A stretch of DNA of 64,000 nucleotides from UBA5972 sp964567685 (GTDB lineage Bacteria; Pseudomonadota; Alphaproteobacteria; Rhodobacterales; Rhodobacteraceae): the NCBI GenBank assembly GCA_964567685.1, contig CAZMNO010000001.1:1-64000 (forward strand). The letters are read 5' to 3'. The position numbers and the translations under genes are program-made. The notes under the pieces were generated by a model. That model was not told the DNA's origin and did not search any database. It saw nothing but the letters and a program-made list of their open reading frames with translations. Positions 9,130-17,379 of the stretch are shown in pieces. Each line of letters opens with the position of its first letter. Position 1 is the stretch's first letter.

Positions 9130-9422
9130 GTGTGAAAGCTGAACTTTATGACGTGATCCGCAAGCCGGTCGTCACCGAGAAGGCAACCATGGCCTCTGAA
9201 GCCAACGCGGTTGTGTTCGAAGTGGCCATCGGGGCCAACAAGCCGCAGATCAAAGAAGCGGTTGAAACGCTGTTCGGCGTCAAGGTGAAGGCGGTCAATA
9301 CCACCATCACCAAAGGCAAAGTCAAGATGTTCCGGGGCCGCAAAGGTACCCGCAAGGACGTCAAGAAGGCCTATGTGACGCTGGAAGAAGGCAATACGAT
9401 TGACGTGACGACCGGGCTTTGA
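9126..9422 (+). CDS. rplW: 50S ribosomal protein L23
   Basis: 98 aa, normal length; L23 sits at the tunnel exit and docks trigger factor and SRP. It begins with YDVIRKPVVTEKATMASE and contains GVKVKAVNT and the basic loop KGKVKMFRGRKGTRKDVKK. Last gene of the first S10 segment: a terminator follows within 30 nt, whereas in most bacteria rplB follows directly. Confidence 0.99.
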   Translation: MSVKAELYDVIRKPVVTEKATMASEANAVVFEVAIGANKPQIKEAVETLFGVKVKAVNTTITKGKVKMFRGRKGTRKDVKKAYVTLEEGNTIDVTTGL

Positions 9423-9447
9423 TTTAGCCGGTTAGGTCTGAGAATTG

Positions 9448-9481
9448 AAAAGCCCCTCGGTGAAGGCCGGGGGGCTTTTTG
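9448..9481 (+). terminator. Rho-independent terminator after rplW
   Basis: AAAAGCCCC and GGGGCTTTTT form the stem around a GC-containing loop, followed by a T-run. It closes the rpsJ-rplCDW unit. Confidence 0.88.
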
Positions 9482-9537
9482 TTTCATGTTTCTCTGAAGA
9501 TTGGCAAACTCCCCGGGCGGGGGCAACTTTCAGTGTC

Positions 9538-10140
9538 TCAATCCCAAAGGTTTACCTCTTCCCCATTCTCGCGCATGTGGTCAGCCTTGGCCTGCAACCA
9601 GCGCTGAAAATTCGGCTGCTCCTTGTACCCGTCTGTTGCCACGTATTCGAGGCTTGATAGATGGTGGAAAGGCTTGAAATACCCGGGCAACATGAAGGCC
9701 AATGCCTCCCGCATGGATTGAGGGGGATTGTCCGGATCATCCAGGGTAAAGAACATGGTTGTAGGCGTGAAACTCGTGTACCACCGCTGGGCAAGCTCCC
9801 GCTCTCCCATGGTCTCTCCATCAAAGTCGGTCACTTCGCGAGACCCCCACATGTTCAGCTGAATCACCATGAAATTTTCTTTCAGATAGTCAGTGATTTC
9901 TGCGCGCTCGAAATTGACGTTATGCATTTCCGCGCAGTACGGGCAGCCATATTGCTCCCAGATTATCACGAGGTCCTTTCCGGCAGCGGTGGCTTCGGCC
10001 AGATCTTCGCCAAGTTCAAGGAATGTATCGGCAAAAAACGGTTGCAGGTGGAGGCCATCATCCCCGACTTCCGCCGCATGAAGGGGCGCTACAAGGAACA
10101 ATGTGAGACATGCAGCCAGAATTCTTGAAACTTTGTTCAT
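9538..10140 (-). CDS. SoxW-like periplasmic thioredoxin
   Basis: 200 aa. A signal peptide is visible (MNKVSRILAACLTLFLVAP, cleavage near LHAA). The thioredoxin-fold active site is IIWEQYGCPYCAEMHNVNF, a CPYC motif followed by the MHxVNF segment typical of SoxW/DUF255-type thioredoxins. A second conserved block, FTPTTMFF, contains the cis-proline region. SoxW members reduce periplasmic partners of sulfur oxidation, but no sox genes are nearby, so the role is open. It is transcribed against the ribosomal genes and splits the S10 operon. Confidence 0.8.
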   Translation of the reverse strand: MNKVSRILAACLTLFLVAPLHAAEVGDDGLHLQPFFADTFLELGEDLAEATAAGKDLVIIWEQYGCPYCAEMHNVNFERAEITDYLKENFMVIQLNMWGSREVTDFDGETMGERELAQRWYTSFTPTTMFFTLDDPDNPPQSMREALAFMLPGYFKPFHHLSSLEYVATDGYKEQPNFQRWLQAKADHMRENGEEVNLWD

Positions 10141-10348
10141 GGTTTTCTCCCTCTTTTCGGGGAGCATACCATTATTCGCGGTTTCAGTCTAAGGCGTGGT
10201 GGATAAATAAAAGGTGAGGGCTCTGGGAGGGCCGGGTTAGGCTCCAAGCCTAAGATCACAGGCAGAACGTCGGGTGGGCATTCATTGCGCACCCTATTTT
10301 GTTTGAAGCGGCTCCCCAACCCGGAATCAAGGCACGGAACGTGCCGCC

Positions 10349-10524
10349 GGGCAGCGCCCGACCGCTCCGTCGCACCGGAGGTGCGCCGATCATAGTTGGC
10401 TCGCCTTCGGCGAGAGGGGCGGGCGCTTTTGCAGCGTTTCGTGTGTCGGTGAGGTGGGGGTTGGCGACACCATAAAGTGGCATCCAATGAGGTGATCACG
10501 CCCATCCGCGGTCGGGCGCTGCCC
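10349..10524. repeat. 17-bp inverted repeat, 142-bp spacer
   Basis: GGGCAGCGCCCGACCGC at 10349-10365 is exactly reverse-complementary to 10508-10524. The arms are themselves partly palindromic (GGGC..GCCC). It sits in the roughly 700-bp non-coding stretch between the soxW-like gene and rplB. Paired REP-like elements are the simplest reading. Confidence 0.75.
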
Positions 10525-10593
10525 GTCTTGTAAAGTCCGGGTGACAGACTTAAAACCACCCCGCGGAACGGCGATGGCGCGGCTTTTCTCTAC

Positions 10594-10675
10594 CCTGTCA
10601 CCCCCGCGAAAGCGGGGGCCAATCTAAGCCAAGTGCCAGTTTGAAGGAGGTCCCCGCTTTCGCGGGGATGACAGG
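10594..10675. repeat. Twin hairpins with inverted 25-bp arms
   Basis: The two arms, CCTGTCACCCCCGCGAAAGC.. and ..CTTTCGCGGGGATGACAGG, are near-perfect inverses. Each is also its own hairpin (CCCCCGC-GAAA-GCGGGGG and TCCCCGC-TTTC-GCGGGGA). The same core, CCCGCTTTCGCGGG(A/G)ATGACA, recurs at 59561-59582. It resembles dispersed REP/dRS3-like elements known in other proteobacteria. Confidence 0.75.
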
Positions 10676-10688
10676 TGCTATAACCCCC

Positions 10689-10717
10689 TTGCCACCCCCT
10701 CCAACCCCCGCTATACC
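10689..10717 (+). promoter_or_regulatory. Sigma-70 promoter for rplB segment
   Basis: TTGCCA, 17-bp spacer, TATACC, about 120 bp before rplB. The C-rich spacer resembles that of the rpsL promoter. It makes the second half of the S10 operon an independent transcription unit. Confidence 0.68.
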
Positions 10718-10836
10718 GCGCGGGTGTTTGGCCTCAGATTCGTTCTGGGGCCTTGTACCTTTTACTTACGCGGACCTACGGGGCCGTTCACCATAGGGGC
10801 CTCATTTGCCCCGGAAGCATAACGGAAGACAGCAAC

Positions 10837-11679
10837 ATGGCACTGAAGTCGTATAAACCGACTACTCCAGGCCAGCGAGGGCTGGTCCTGATCGACCGTT
10901 CGGAGCTTTGGAAAGGTCGTCCTGTCAAGTCTCTCACAGAGGGTCTGACGAAAAAGGGCGGTCGGAACAATACCGGGCGGATAACAATGCGCCGCAAAGG
11001 CGGAGGGGCCAAGCGCCTTTACCGCATTGTGGATTTCAAGCGCAACAAGATGGACATGCCGGCCACGGTTGAGCGGATTGAATACGACCCCAACCGCACC
11101 GCGTTCATCGCGCTTGTCAAATACGAAGACGGCACGCAGGCCTACATCCTGGCCCCGCAACGCCTTGGCGTTGGTGATCAGATCATCGCGTCTGAAAAGG
11201 CTGACGTGAAACCGGGCAACGCGATGCCGTTCTCCGGCATGCCGATCGGTACGATCATTCACAATATCGAACTGAAGCCAGGCAAAGGCGGGCAGATCGC
11301 CCGTGCCGCCGGGACTTACGCCCAGTTCGTGGGTCGTGACGGTGGTTACGCACAGATCCGTCTGAGTTCAGGCGAACTGCGCCTCGTGCGTCAGGAATGC
11401 ATGGCGACCGTTGGTGCGGTTTCCAACCCCGATAACAGCAACCAGAATATCGGTAAGGCCGGTCGCAACCGCCACAAGGGCATCCGTCCTTCCGTGCGCG
11501 GTGTTGTCATGAACCCGGTCGATCACCCCCATGGTGGTGGTGAAGGCCGTACATCCGGCGGTCGTCACCCGGTTACCCCTTGGGGCAAACCGACCAAGGG
11601 TGCGCGTACCCGCAACAAGAACAAAGCCTCGGATAAACTTATCCTGCGTTCGCGCCATGCGAAGAAGAAGGGTCGTTAA
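10837..11679 (+). CDS. rplB: 50S ribosomal protein L2
   Basis: 280 aa, full length; L2 supports the peptidyl-transferase centre. It begins MALKSYKPTTPGQRGLVLID and ends with the conserved NPVDHPHGGGEGRTSGGRHP block, whose histidine (H229 in E. coli) is kept. I start at ATG 10837, where homology begins, although the frame stays open upstream. First gene of the promoter-driven second S10 segment. Confidence 0.98.
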   Translation: MALKSYKPTTPGQRGLVLIDRSELWKGRPVKSLTEGLTKKGGRNNTGRITMRRKGGGAKRLYRIVDFKRNKMDMPATVERIEYDPNRTAFIALVKYEDGTQAYILAPQRLGVGDQIIASEKADVKPGNAMPFSGMPIGTIIHNIELKPGKGGQIARAAGTYAQFVGRDGGYAQIRLSSGELRLVRQECMATVGAVSNPDNSNQNIGKAGRNRHKGIRPSVRGVVMNPVDHPHGGGEGRTSGGRHPVTPWGKPTKGARTRNKNKASDKLILRSRHAKKKGR

Positions 11680-11682
11680 GAT

Positions 11683-11961
11683 ATGTCACGTTCTACATGG
11701 AAAGGCCCTTTCGTAGATTCCTATGTCCTCAAAAAAGCCGAGGCAGCACGGGAATCGGGCCGCAAAGATGTCATCAAGATCTGGTCACGCCGTTCGACCA
11801 TCCTGCCCCAGTTCGTGGGCCTGACGTTCGGTGTCTATAACGGCCGCAAGCACATCCCCGTGCTGGTATCCGAGGAAATGATCGGTCAGAAATTCGGCGA
11901 ATACAGCCCGACCCGTACCTATTACGGTCATGCTGCCGATAAAAAAGCGAAGCGGAAATAA
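11683..11961 (+). CDS. rpsS: 30S ribosomal protein S19
   Basis: 92 aa, typical; S19 sits in the 30S head and contacts S13. SRSTWKGPFVDSYVLKKAE and the block WSRRSTILPQFVGLTFGVYN are diagnostic. It follows rplB after 3 nt and precedes rplV after 3 nt, so translation is probably coupled. Confidence 0.99.
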   Translation: MSRSTWKGPFVDSYVLKKAEAARESGRKDVIKIWSRRSTILPQFVGLTFGVYNGRKHIPVLVSEEMIGQKFGEYSPTRTYYGHAADKKAKRK

Positions 11962-11964
11962 GTC

Positions 11965-12345
11965 ATGGGCAAAGCGAAAAATCCTCGCCGCGTGGCGGAA
12001 AACGAAGCGATGGCTGTCAGCCGCATGTTGCGCACCAGCCCGCAGAAACTGAACCTTGTTGCTGCAATGATCCGTGGTAAGTCGGTTGAAAAGGCTCTGT
12101 CTGACCTGACTTTCAGCAAGAAACGGGTTTCCGAAGACGTGCTGAAAACTCTGCAGTCGGCGGTTGCCAATGCAGAAAACAACCACGGTCTTGATGTTGA
12201 CGAACTCATCGTCGCCGAAGCCTGGGTTGGCAAGAACCTGACCATGAAACGTGGTCGCCCCCGTGCCCGTGGCCGGTTTGGCAAGATCCTGAAGCCCTTT
12301 GCTCAGGTCACCATCAAAGTGCGCCAGGTAGAGGAGCAAGCATAA
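11965..12345 (+). CDS. rplV: 50S ribosomal protein L22
   Basis: 126 aa. L22 has its beta-hairpin in the exit tunnel. Markers are RMLRTSPQKLNLVAAMIRGK and the hairpin region MKRGRPRARGRFGKILKP near residue 95. The stop shares one base with the rpsC start (TAATG). Confidence 0.99.
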   Translation: MGKAKNPRRVAENEAMAVSRMLRTSPQKLNLVAAMIRGKSVEKALSDLTFSKKRVSEDVLKTLQSAVANAENNHGLDVDELIVAEAWVGKNLTMKRGRPRARGRFGKILKPFAQVTIKVRQVEEQA

Positions 12346-13046
12346 TGGGTCAGAAAATCAATCCGATCGGCTTCCGCGTTCAGGTCAACCGCACCTGGGA
12401 CAGCCGCTGGTTCGCCAACAGCAATGAATATGGCGACCTGCTGCTGGAAGACGTGAAAATCCGCGACTTCATCAAGAAAGAATGCGCCCAGGCCGGTATC
12501 TCCCGCGTCATTATCGAGCGTCCGCACAAAAAGTGCCGCGTGACCATTCATTCTGCACGTCCGGGTGTGATCATCGGCAAAAAAGGTGCTGACATCGAAA
12601 CCCTGCGCAAGAAGGTTGCCAACCTGACGGATAGTGAACTGCACCTCAACATCGTTGAAGTCAGAAAGCCCGAGCTGGATGCGCAACTGGTTGCCGAAAG
12701 TGTTGCTCAGCAGCTTGAGCGCCGTGTCAGCTTCCGCCGTGCGATGAAACGTGCCGTGCAGAACGCCATGCGCATGGGTGCCCTTGGTATCCGCATCAAT
12801 GTCGCCGGCCGTCTGGGTGGTGCCGAGATTGCGCGCACCGAATGGTATCGCGAAGGCCGCGTGCCTTTGCACACGCTGCGTGCCGACATCGACTATGCAA
12901 CCTCTGAAGGCCTGACCGCCTATGGTATCATCGGTATCAAGGTCTGGATCTTCAAAGGTGAGATCATGGAGCATGATCCGGCAGCCCGCGATCGCAAAGC
13001 ACAGGAACTACAAGACGGGGGTGGGCCGCGTCCGCAGCGCCGCTGA
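12345..13046 (+). CDS. rpsC: 30S ribosomal protein S3
   Basis: 233 aa, full length. It begins MGQKINPIGFRVQVNRTWDS, then has the KH domain with HSARPGVIIGKKGADIE and the C-terminal block GRLGGAEIARTEWYREGRVP. S3 forms part of the mRNA entry channel and helicase. It overlaps rplV by 1 nt; rplP follows after 29 nt. Confidence 0.99.
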   Translation: MGQKINPIGFRVQVNRTWDSRWFANSNEYGDLLLEDVKIRDFIKKECAQAGISRVIIERPHKKCRVTIHSARPGVIIGKKGADIETLRKKVANLTDSELHLNIVEVRKPELDAQLVAESVAQQLERRVSFRRAMKRAVQNAMRMGALGIRINVAGRLGGAEIARTEWYREGRVPLHTLRADIDYATSEGLTAYGIIGIKVWIFKGEIMEHDPAARDRKAQELQDGGGPRPQRR

Positions 13047-13075
13047 CGGATCGCCGCCTCTAGAGGAGAGAACTT

Positions 13076-13489
13076 ATGCTTTCACCAAAGCGTACCAAAT
13101 TCCGCAAGCAGTTTAAGGGCCGCATCCACGGCCAGGCCAAAGGCGGATCAGACCTGAATTTCGGCTCCTACGGGCTGAAAACAACGGAACCCGAGCGCAT
13201 CACCGCGCGCCAGATCGAAGCTGCACGCCGTGCCATGACGCGTCACATGAAGCGTCAGGGCCGCGTGTGGATCCGGATATTCCCGGACTTGCCGGTCACC
13301 AAGAAACCAACCGAGGTTCGGATGGGTAAAGGTAAAGGCTCCGTCGAATTCTGGGCAGCCAAAGTCAAACCCGGCCGCATCATGTTCGAAATCGACGGCG
13401 TCTCAGAAACCGTCGCCCGCGAGGCCCTGCGCCTGGGTGCGATGAAACTGCCGGTTAAATGCCGCTTCGTTCAGCGCGAAGACTGGTAA
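13076..13489 (+). CDS. rplP: 50S ribosomal protein L16
   Basis: 137 aa, standard. MLSPKRTKFRKQFKGR at the N-terminus and WIRIFPDLPVTKKPTEVRMG in the middle are diagnostic; L16 helps form the A site. A clear GAGGAGAG Shine-Dalgarno precedes it. It ends this cluster: rpmC and rpsQ, which usually follow, are absent and a terminator comes next. Confidence 0.99.
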   Translation: MLSPKRTKFRKQFKGRIHGQAKGGSDLNFGSYGLKTTEPERITARQIEAARRAMTRHMKRQGRVWIRIFPDLPVTKKPTEVRMGKGKGSVEFWAAKVKPGRIMFEIDGVSETVAREALRLGAMKLPVKCRFVQREDW

Positions 13490-13523
13490 GAGTTGGTAGG
13501 CTGAGAGGCCACGCTACAAGATT

Positions 13524-13560
13524 GAAGACCCCTGATCGTAAGGTTGGGGGTTTTTGTTTT
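13524..13560 (+). terminator. Rho-independent terminator after rplP
   Basis: AAGACCCC...GGGGGTTTTTGTTTT: a short stem and T-run 35 nt after rplP. It ends the second ribosomal segment. Confidence 0.75.
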
Positions 13561-13629
13561 GGGCGTTTGCGGCAATTGCCTCTCTGTGCCCAAAGTAATA
13601 CGACAGCCAGTTATCGACATTTGCCACGA

Positions 13630-14003
13630 TCACCAGCTGCCGCACCAAATTTTCGGAGGCACGGTTGAAAAGTCGCCGAAAAGTTGGGGAATGTCATCAA
13701 ATCTGACCACGATTGCAATCGTCAATGATAGCAATGGGTCGTCCAGGTAATCGTGGGCGAAGGCACCAAAATACACTGTTCTCGCTTTGTGGGAATCATC
13801 CTTTGAGTGCTCCCCAACCCAACACTTCATGAAGAAACTTTTTCGACTCTCCCAGGGACCATCGACGGTGATAACGAGTGGGTCATCAATCTTCTCAACC
13901 AACTCTGACAGGCGCCCCCTTATCCAGAACGCTCCAACAGCTCGATTCCGTCGAAACCATCTTCGTAAACATTGATCTCTGGTTCGGGTGGGAGGAACTT
14001 CAT
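13630..14003 (-). pseudogene. Decayed KAP-family P-loop NTPase, N-terminal fragment
   Basis: Two reading frames joined by a frameshift. From ATG 14003 the minus strand reads MKFLPPEPEINVYEDGFDG and onward until a TAA at 13922-13920. Adding one base near 13922 restores SGIRGRLSELVEKIDDPLVI, and the reading continues to 13630. The Walker A region is GPWESRKSFF, where KAP NTPases have GPWGSGKSxF, so the two loop glycines are lost. After KARTVYFGAFAHDYLDDPLL the homology fades; the several-hundred-residue remainder of a KAP protein is absent. KAP proteins are membrane-associated and linked to mobile or defence loci; this copy is dead. Confidence 0.7.
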
Positions 14004-14361
14004 TAAACTGATCCGTGAATTTGGCCTACGTAAAAACTTGTCGCTGGGACTTGTTGCTAGAAACGCCTAGTCGATTTTGCAGTTGTTTGATGATTGCCGT
14101 TTATCAGTGCCGTTACAATCCTAATTGTCGGCATTCCGGAATGCTTCAACATGAGATTGGCAGTGGTCGGTTCCAGTGCTATCGCGGTGTCGTTTATGCG
14201 ACAGACACCCGCCAGCAGAATGCCGTTTATCAGGAATTGGGCAAGTGATCGAAGGATGGGCGCACCTGTTCATCCGGCTTGGCATTGCAAGCGTCTGCGA
14301 GCCCTGAATGTGTTGCAGAAAAGGAAGATGACCACGGTTATCCCGGACTGAGGATTTTGAA
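14004..14361. other. Non-coding spacer, 358 bp
   Basis: I see no convincing gene. The short open frames lack recognisable domains or good ribosome sites. A 13-bp direct repeat TGCCGTTTATCAG occurs at 14095-14107 and 14221-14233. The stretch may be debris from the event that destroyed the KAP gene. Confidence 0.5.
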
Positions 14362-15534
14362 ATGACATACGGTGTTCCATCTGGTGACAAGCTATTAGCG
14401 CATTTGGGCAAGGTTGCATCCGGTCCCTTTGAAGATGCGACGAGTGCAGAGCCGGAACTCTACTGGAATGAAGAGGTTGCAGAAGCGGAAGATAGGAATA
14501 TTTTCCGCAAAGACTGGGTTTGCCCGGGCCTCGCAGCCGAAATTCCCAAGACCGGGGATTATATGACGTTTTCGGTTGCGGGTGAGCCGATCTTCTGTAT
14601 CCGCGACAAGACAGGTGAGGTGAAGACCTATTCCAACGTATGCCGCCACCGAATGATGCAGTTGCTTGATGGCAAGGGAACAACGTCAAGAGTTGTCTGC
14701 CCCTATCACGCCTGGTCCTATGATCTGAATGGCCAGTTGATTGGTGCCGGGCATATGGAGCGCTCAAAAGGTTTTAACAAGAAGGACGTCTGCCTGCCCG
14801 AGATTCGAACGGAAATCTGGAATGGCTGGATCTATGTCACACTGAACCCTGACGCGCAGTCGGTCAGTGAAGCACTGGCACCATTGCATGATGTTGTGTC
14901 GCGCTATGGGATGGAAAACTATGTTCCTGTCGTAAGGGAGGAGCATATCTGGAAGACCAACTGGAAGCTTCTGGCTGAGAATTTCATGGAAGGATACCAC
15001 CTTCCTGTCGCCCACAAGGCCACGGTCGGCGCATGGTTTGCGCTGGACGAAACCGTGTTTCCCGACGACGCGCATGATGGATTCACCTTTCAGATATTCG
15101 CAAAAACCGACAACGCGACTTACGGGCGGGCGCATCCGGATAACACGACGCTGAAAGACGAATGGCGCAATACATCTATTCTGCCGACGGTTTTTCCAGC
15201 CCACATGTACGTACTTGCACCGGATCACCTGTGGTATCTGACATTGCGGCCCCGTGGTGTAGGCGAGGTGGATGTTCGCTTTGGTGTGGCGATCGCCCCT
15301 GAAGTGGACGCGATGCTCAGCTATGCAGACGAACGCGAAGCGTGGATCAGCGAGTTGATTACGTTCTTTGAGCATGTCAACACAGAAGACCGTCAGGTCG
15401 TTGAAGGTATTTATGCGGGTTCAAGATCCAGCTTTGCCGTTCCCGGCCGGCTGAGCTGGCTGGAACGGGAAATTCACGACTTCCAGAAATATCTGGCGCG
15501 CCGATTGGTGCCTGATTACTTAACAAAGGCCTGA
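14362..15534 (+). CDS. Rieske-type ring-hydroxylating oxygenase, alpha subunit
   Basis: 390 aa. The Rieske [2Fe-2S] ligands are C94-x-H96 (VCRHRMMQ) and C113-x2-H116 (VVCPYHAWSYD). The mononuclear-iron region is NWKLLAENFMEGYHLPVAHK with H213 and H218; a carboxylate ligand is expected in the C-terminal part. Family members hydroxylate aromatics or N-demethylate quaternary amines (glycine betaine, stachydrine, carnitine). No ferredoxin reductase or beta subunit lies nearby, so electrons must come from elsewhere and the substrate is unknown. It is flanked by spacers and lies between a pseudogene and mipZ, which suggests an acquired island. Confidence 0.85.
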   Translation: MTYGVPSGDKLLAHLGKVASGPFEDATSAEPELYWNEEVAEAEDRNIFRKDWVCPGLAAEIPKTGDYMTFSVAGEPIFCIRDKTGEVKTYSNVCRHRMMQLLDGKGTTSRVVCPYHAWSYDLNGQLIGAGHMERSKGFNKKDVCLPEIRTEIWNGWIYVTLNPDAQSVSEALAPLHDVVSRYGMENYVPVVREEHIWKTNWKLLAENFMEGYHLPVAHKATVGAWFALDETVFPDDAHDGFTFQIFAKTDNATYGRAHPDNTTLKDEWRNTSILPTVFPAHMYVLAPDHLWYLTLRPRGVGEVDVRFGVAIAPEVDAMLSYADEREAWISELITFFEHVNTEDRQVVEGIYAGSRSSFAVPGRLSWLEREIHDFQKYLARRLVPDYLTKA

Positions 15535-15849
15535 ACGTTTCTGTAGTTGGTCAGTTGGCGCCCGGCATATCGGTCGCTGAACTTTCCAATGCCTCTGCCA
15601 ATACCCTATCATCCCCTCACTGGGGGTAAGATCGAGCGCGCTTACCTGATGAGAGAAGCCCTGCCAGCGGGGCAAATTGGATGGGGCGCATTTCCAGTGA
15701 AATCGCAAAAACTCGTTATACCTGACCCTGCCCCTTAATCACAATTGACAGTTTTCCGTTAGTAGGTGCTTTCATTCACGGAACGGTGTCGAGAACGGTG
15801 ATTGATCAGAACCTGATCTACCGTCGGCGCCTTACAAGGTTGCCAGAGC
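15535..15849. other. Convergent intergenic region, 315 bp
   Basis: Lies between the Rieske gene and mipZ, which converge on it. I see no gene and no strong terminator; one weak CCCCTCACTGGGGG hairpin is present near 15613. Confidence 0.45.
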
Positions 15850-16659
15850 TCAGAACTTCACCACAACGTCCGGCAGATTGAGCGCCCGAACAAGGTCGCG
15901 CACCTCCTGTCGCGCGGCGATGTTGGAGAGGTTCAGCCCGCCGATCCTTGCGTCGCGCATGTCAAGCAGGGTCAGGCCGTTTGAGAACATTTCGCGGAAA
16001 ATCACCCGCTCGGAAAATCCCGGGGCGACGCGAAAGCCGATGCGTTTGGATAGATCCTCCAGCGCTTTGCCGACCTTGCGCTTGTTGTGCATGTTCTGTG
16101 TGCCCAGCCGGTTGCGAATGACGATCCAGTCGATCGGCTGCAATCCCGCCTGCGCCCTTAACTGCCGTGCGTTCCACACCATTTCGGAATAGACCGAGGG
16201 GCCGATCACCCGCTCGGTTTCCGGATCGACCCGCGCCAGAAGATCGAAATCGACGAAACTGTCATTGAGCGGCGTGATCAGAGTATCGGCCAGCGAATGT
16301 GCAATCTCGGACAGTCTTGTATGTGAACCGGGGCAGTCGACGACGACGAAATCATTGTCGGCCTCAAGGCGGGCAATGGCATCGGAAATCCGCCGGTCAT
16401 TAATGTTTTCGCCCGGTGCCAGTTTGGACTGCCCGATATTGGGCAGCTTGCCGAGTGTCGGCATCGGCAGGGGCGTTTCCTTGCGGCGGATATACTCGGC
16501 CCGGTTTTCGATATAGCGCGAAAAGCTGCGTTGTCTTGTATCAAGATCAAGCGCGCCGACCTTGTAGCCAAGCCGAACCAGCGCAGTGGCTACATGCATA
16601 CAGGTGGTCGACTTTCCCGAACCCCCCTTTTCGTTTCCCACAATTATAATGTGCGACAC
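15850..16659 (-). CDS. mipZ: Division-plane positioning ATPase MipZ
   Basis: 269 aa ParA/MinD-family ATPase. The deviant Walker A is GNEKGGSGKST near the N-terminus, and ALDLDTRQRSFSRYIENR follows as in Caulobacter MipZ. VVVDCPGSHTRLSE is the Walker B/switch region. MipZ forms a gradient from the poles and blocks FtsZ assembly there; it replaces MinCD in many alphaproteobacteria. I start at the GTG giving (M)SHIIIVGNEKGG, where homology begins; the frame extends nine codons upstream without support. It follows rpmE behind a terminator. Confidence 0.93.
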   Translation of the reverse strand: MSHIIIVGNEKGGSGKSTTCMHVATALVRLGYKVGALDLDTRQRSFSRYIENRAEYIRRKETPLPMPTLGKLPNIGQSKLAPGENINDRRISDAIARLEADNDFVVVDCPGSHTRLSEIAHSLADTLITPLNDSFVDFDLLARVDPETERVIGPSVYSEMVWNARQLRAQAGLQPIDWIVIRNRLGTQNMHNKRKVGKALEDLSKRIGFRVAPGFSERVIFREMFSNGLTLLDMRDARIGGLNLSNIAARQEVRDLVRALNLPDVVVKF

Positions 16660-16681
16660 GCCTGCAACCCCTTGAAAACAC

Positions 16682-16711
16682 AAAAAAGCGCGCCCGGCAC
16701 AGGCGCGCTTT
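16682..16711 (-). terminator. Rho-independent terminator after rpmE
   Basis: On the minus strand AAAGCGCGCC and GGCGCGCTTTTTT form a strong stem with a T6 tail. It separates the rplS-rpmE unit from mipZ. Confidence 0.9.
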
Positions 16712-16762
16712 GATCTATAAACAATAAACCTTCATGAAGGAAGATTGTTTCCGGTTTCCGGA

Positions 16763-16984
16763 CTAAAAACCCAGACCTTCGTATTTCTTCTTGAACTTGG
16801 AAACACGACCGCCGGTGTCCATAAGGCGGGTGTTGCCGCCGGTCCAGGCCGGATGCACGCTCGGATCAATCTCAAGCGTCAGAGTGTCGCCCTCGGAACC
16901 GTAGGTTGACCGCATTTTGACAATCGTGCCGTCGGTCATCTTGACGTCGATCATGTGATAATCGGGATGGATATCGTTTTTCAT
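16763..16984 (-). CDS. rpmE: 50S ribosomal protein L31
   Basis: 73 aa. MKNDIHPDYHMIDVKMTDG and SVHPAWTGGNTRLMDTGGR are diagnostic of the alphaproteobacterial L31. The four zinc-ligand cysteines of the C+ form are absent, so this is the zinc-independent type. It follows rplS after 11 nt in the same unit. Confidence 0.97.
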   Translation of the reverse strand: MKNDIHPDYHMIDVKMTDGTIVKMRSTYGSEGDTLTLEIDPSVHPAWTGGNTRLMDTGGRVSKFKKKYEGLGF

Positions 16985-16995
16985 GGGTCCAGTCC

Positions 16996-17379
16996 TTATG
17001 CGTTGGCGCCGGATTTGGGCTTGTAGTTGGTCTTTTCAGCGATACGGGCCGATTTACCCCGGCGCGAGCGCAGATAGTAAAGCTTGGCGCGGCGAACACG
17101 ACCACGGCGCACGACCGTGATTTCGGCGATGTTCTGCGAATGCAGCGGGAAGACACGCTCCACACCTTCGCCAAACGAGATTTTGCGCACGGTGAAAGAG
17201 CCGGCAATGCCGCTGCCGCCTTTGCGCGCAATGCACACGCCTTCGTAATTCTGTACGCGGCTGCGCGACCCTTCGGTCACCTTGTAGCCTACGCGGATGG
17301 TGTCGCCAGCCTTGAAATCGGGAATCTTGGCCCCGAGTGCTGCGACCTGTTCAGCTTCGAGCTGTTCAATCACATTCAT
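16996..17379 (-). CDS. rplS: 50S ribosomal protein L19
   Basis: 127 aa. The L19 blocks are FKAGDTIRVGYKVTEGSR and SRVQNYEGVCIARKGGSG, with AKLYYLRSRRGKSARI near the end. I start at the ATG giving MNVIEQLEAEQVAAL because AAGGA lies 7 nt upstream; an in-frame ATG five codons earlier is less likely. In most relatives rplS sits directly behind trmD; here about 2.7 kb with an RTX gene separates them, and rplS has its own promoter. Confidence 0.98.
   Translation of the reverse strand: MNVIEQLEAEQVAALGAKIPDFKAGDTIRVGYKVTEGSRSRVQNYEGVCIARKGGSGIAGSFTVRKISFGEGVERVFPLHSQNIAEITVVRRGRVRRAKLYYLRSRRGKSARIAEKTNYKPKSGANA

Noticed and set aside
10137..10559. 140-codon minus-strand open frame upstream of the soxW-like gene
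   Set aside because: It covers the palindromic repeats and has Arg/Pro-rich composition without any domain.
14015..14351. Two small plus-strand open frames before the Rieske gene
   Set aside because: No ribosome site, no domain, and odd composition; more likely remnants than genes.
13561..15849. An active defence island around the KAP fragment
   Set aside because: The KAP gene is frameshifted and truncated, its P-loop is broken, and the only intact neighbour is a Rieske oxygenase.
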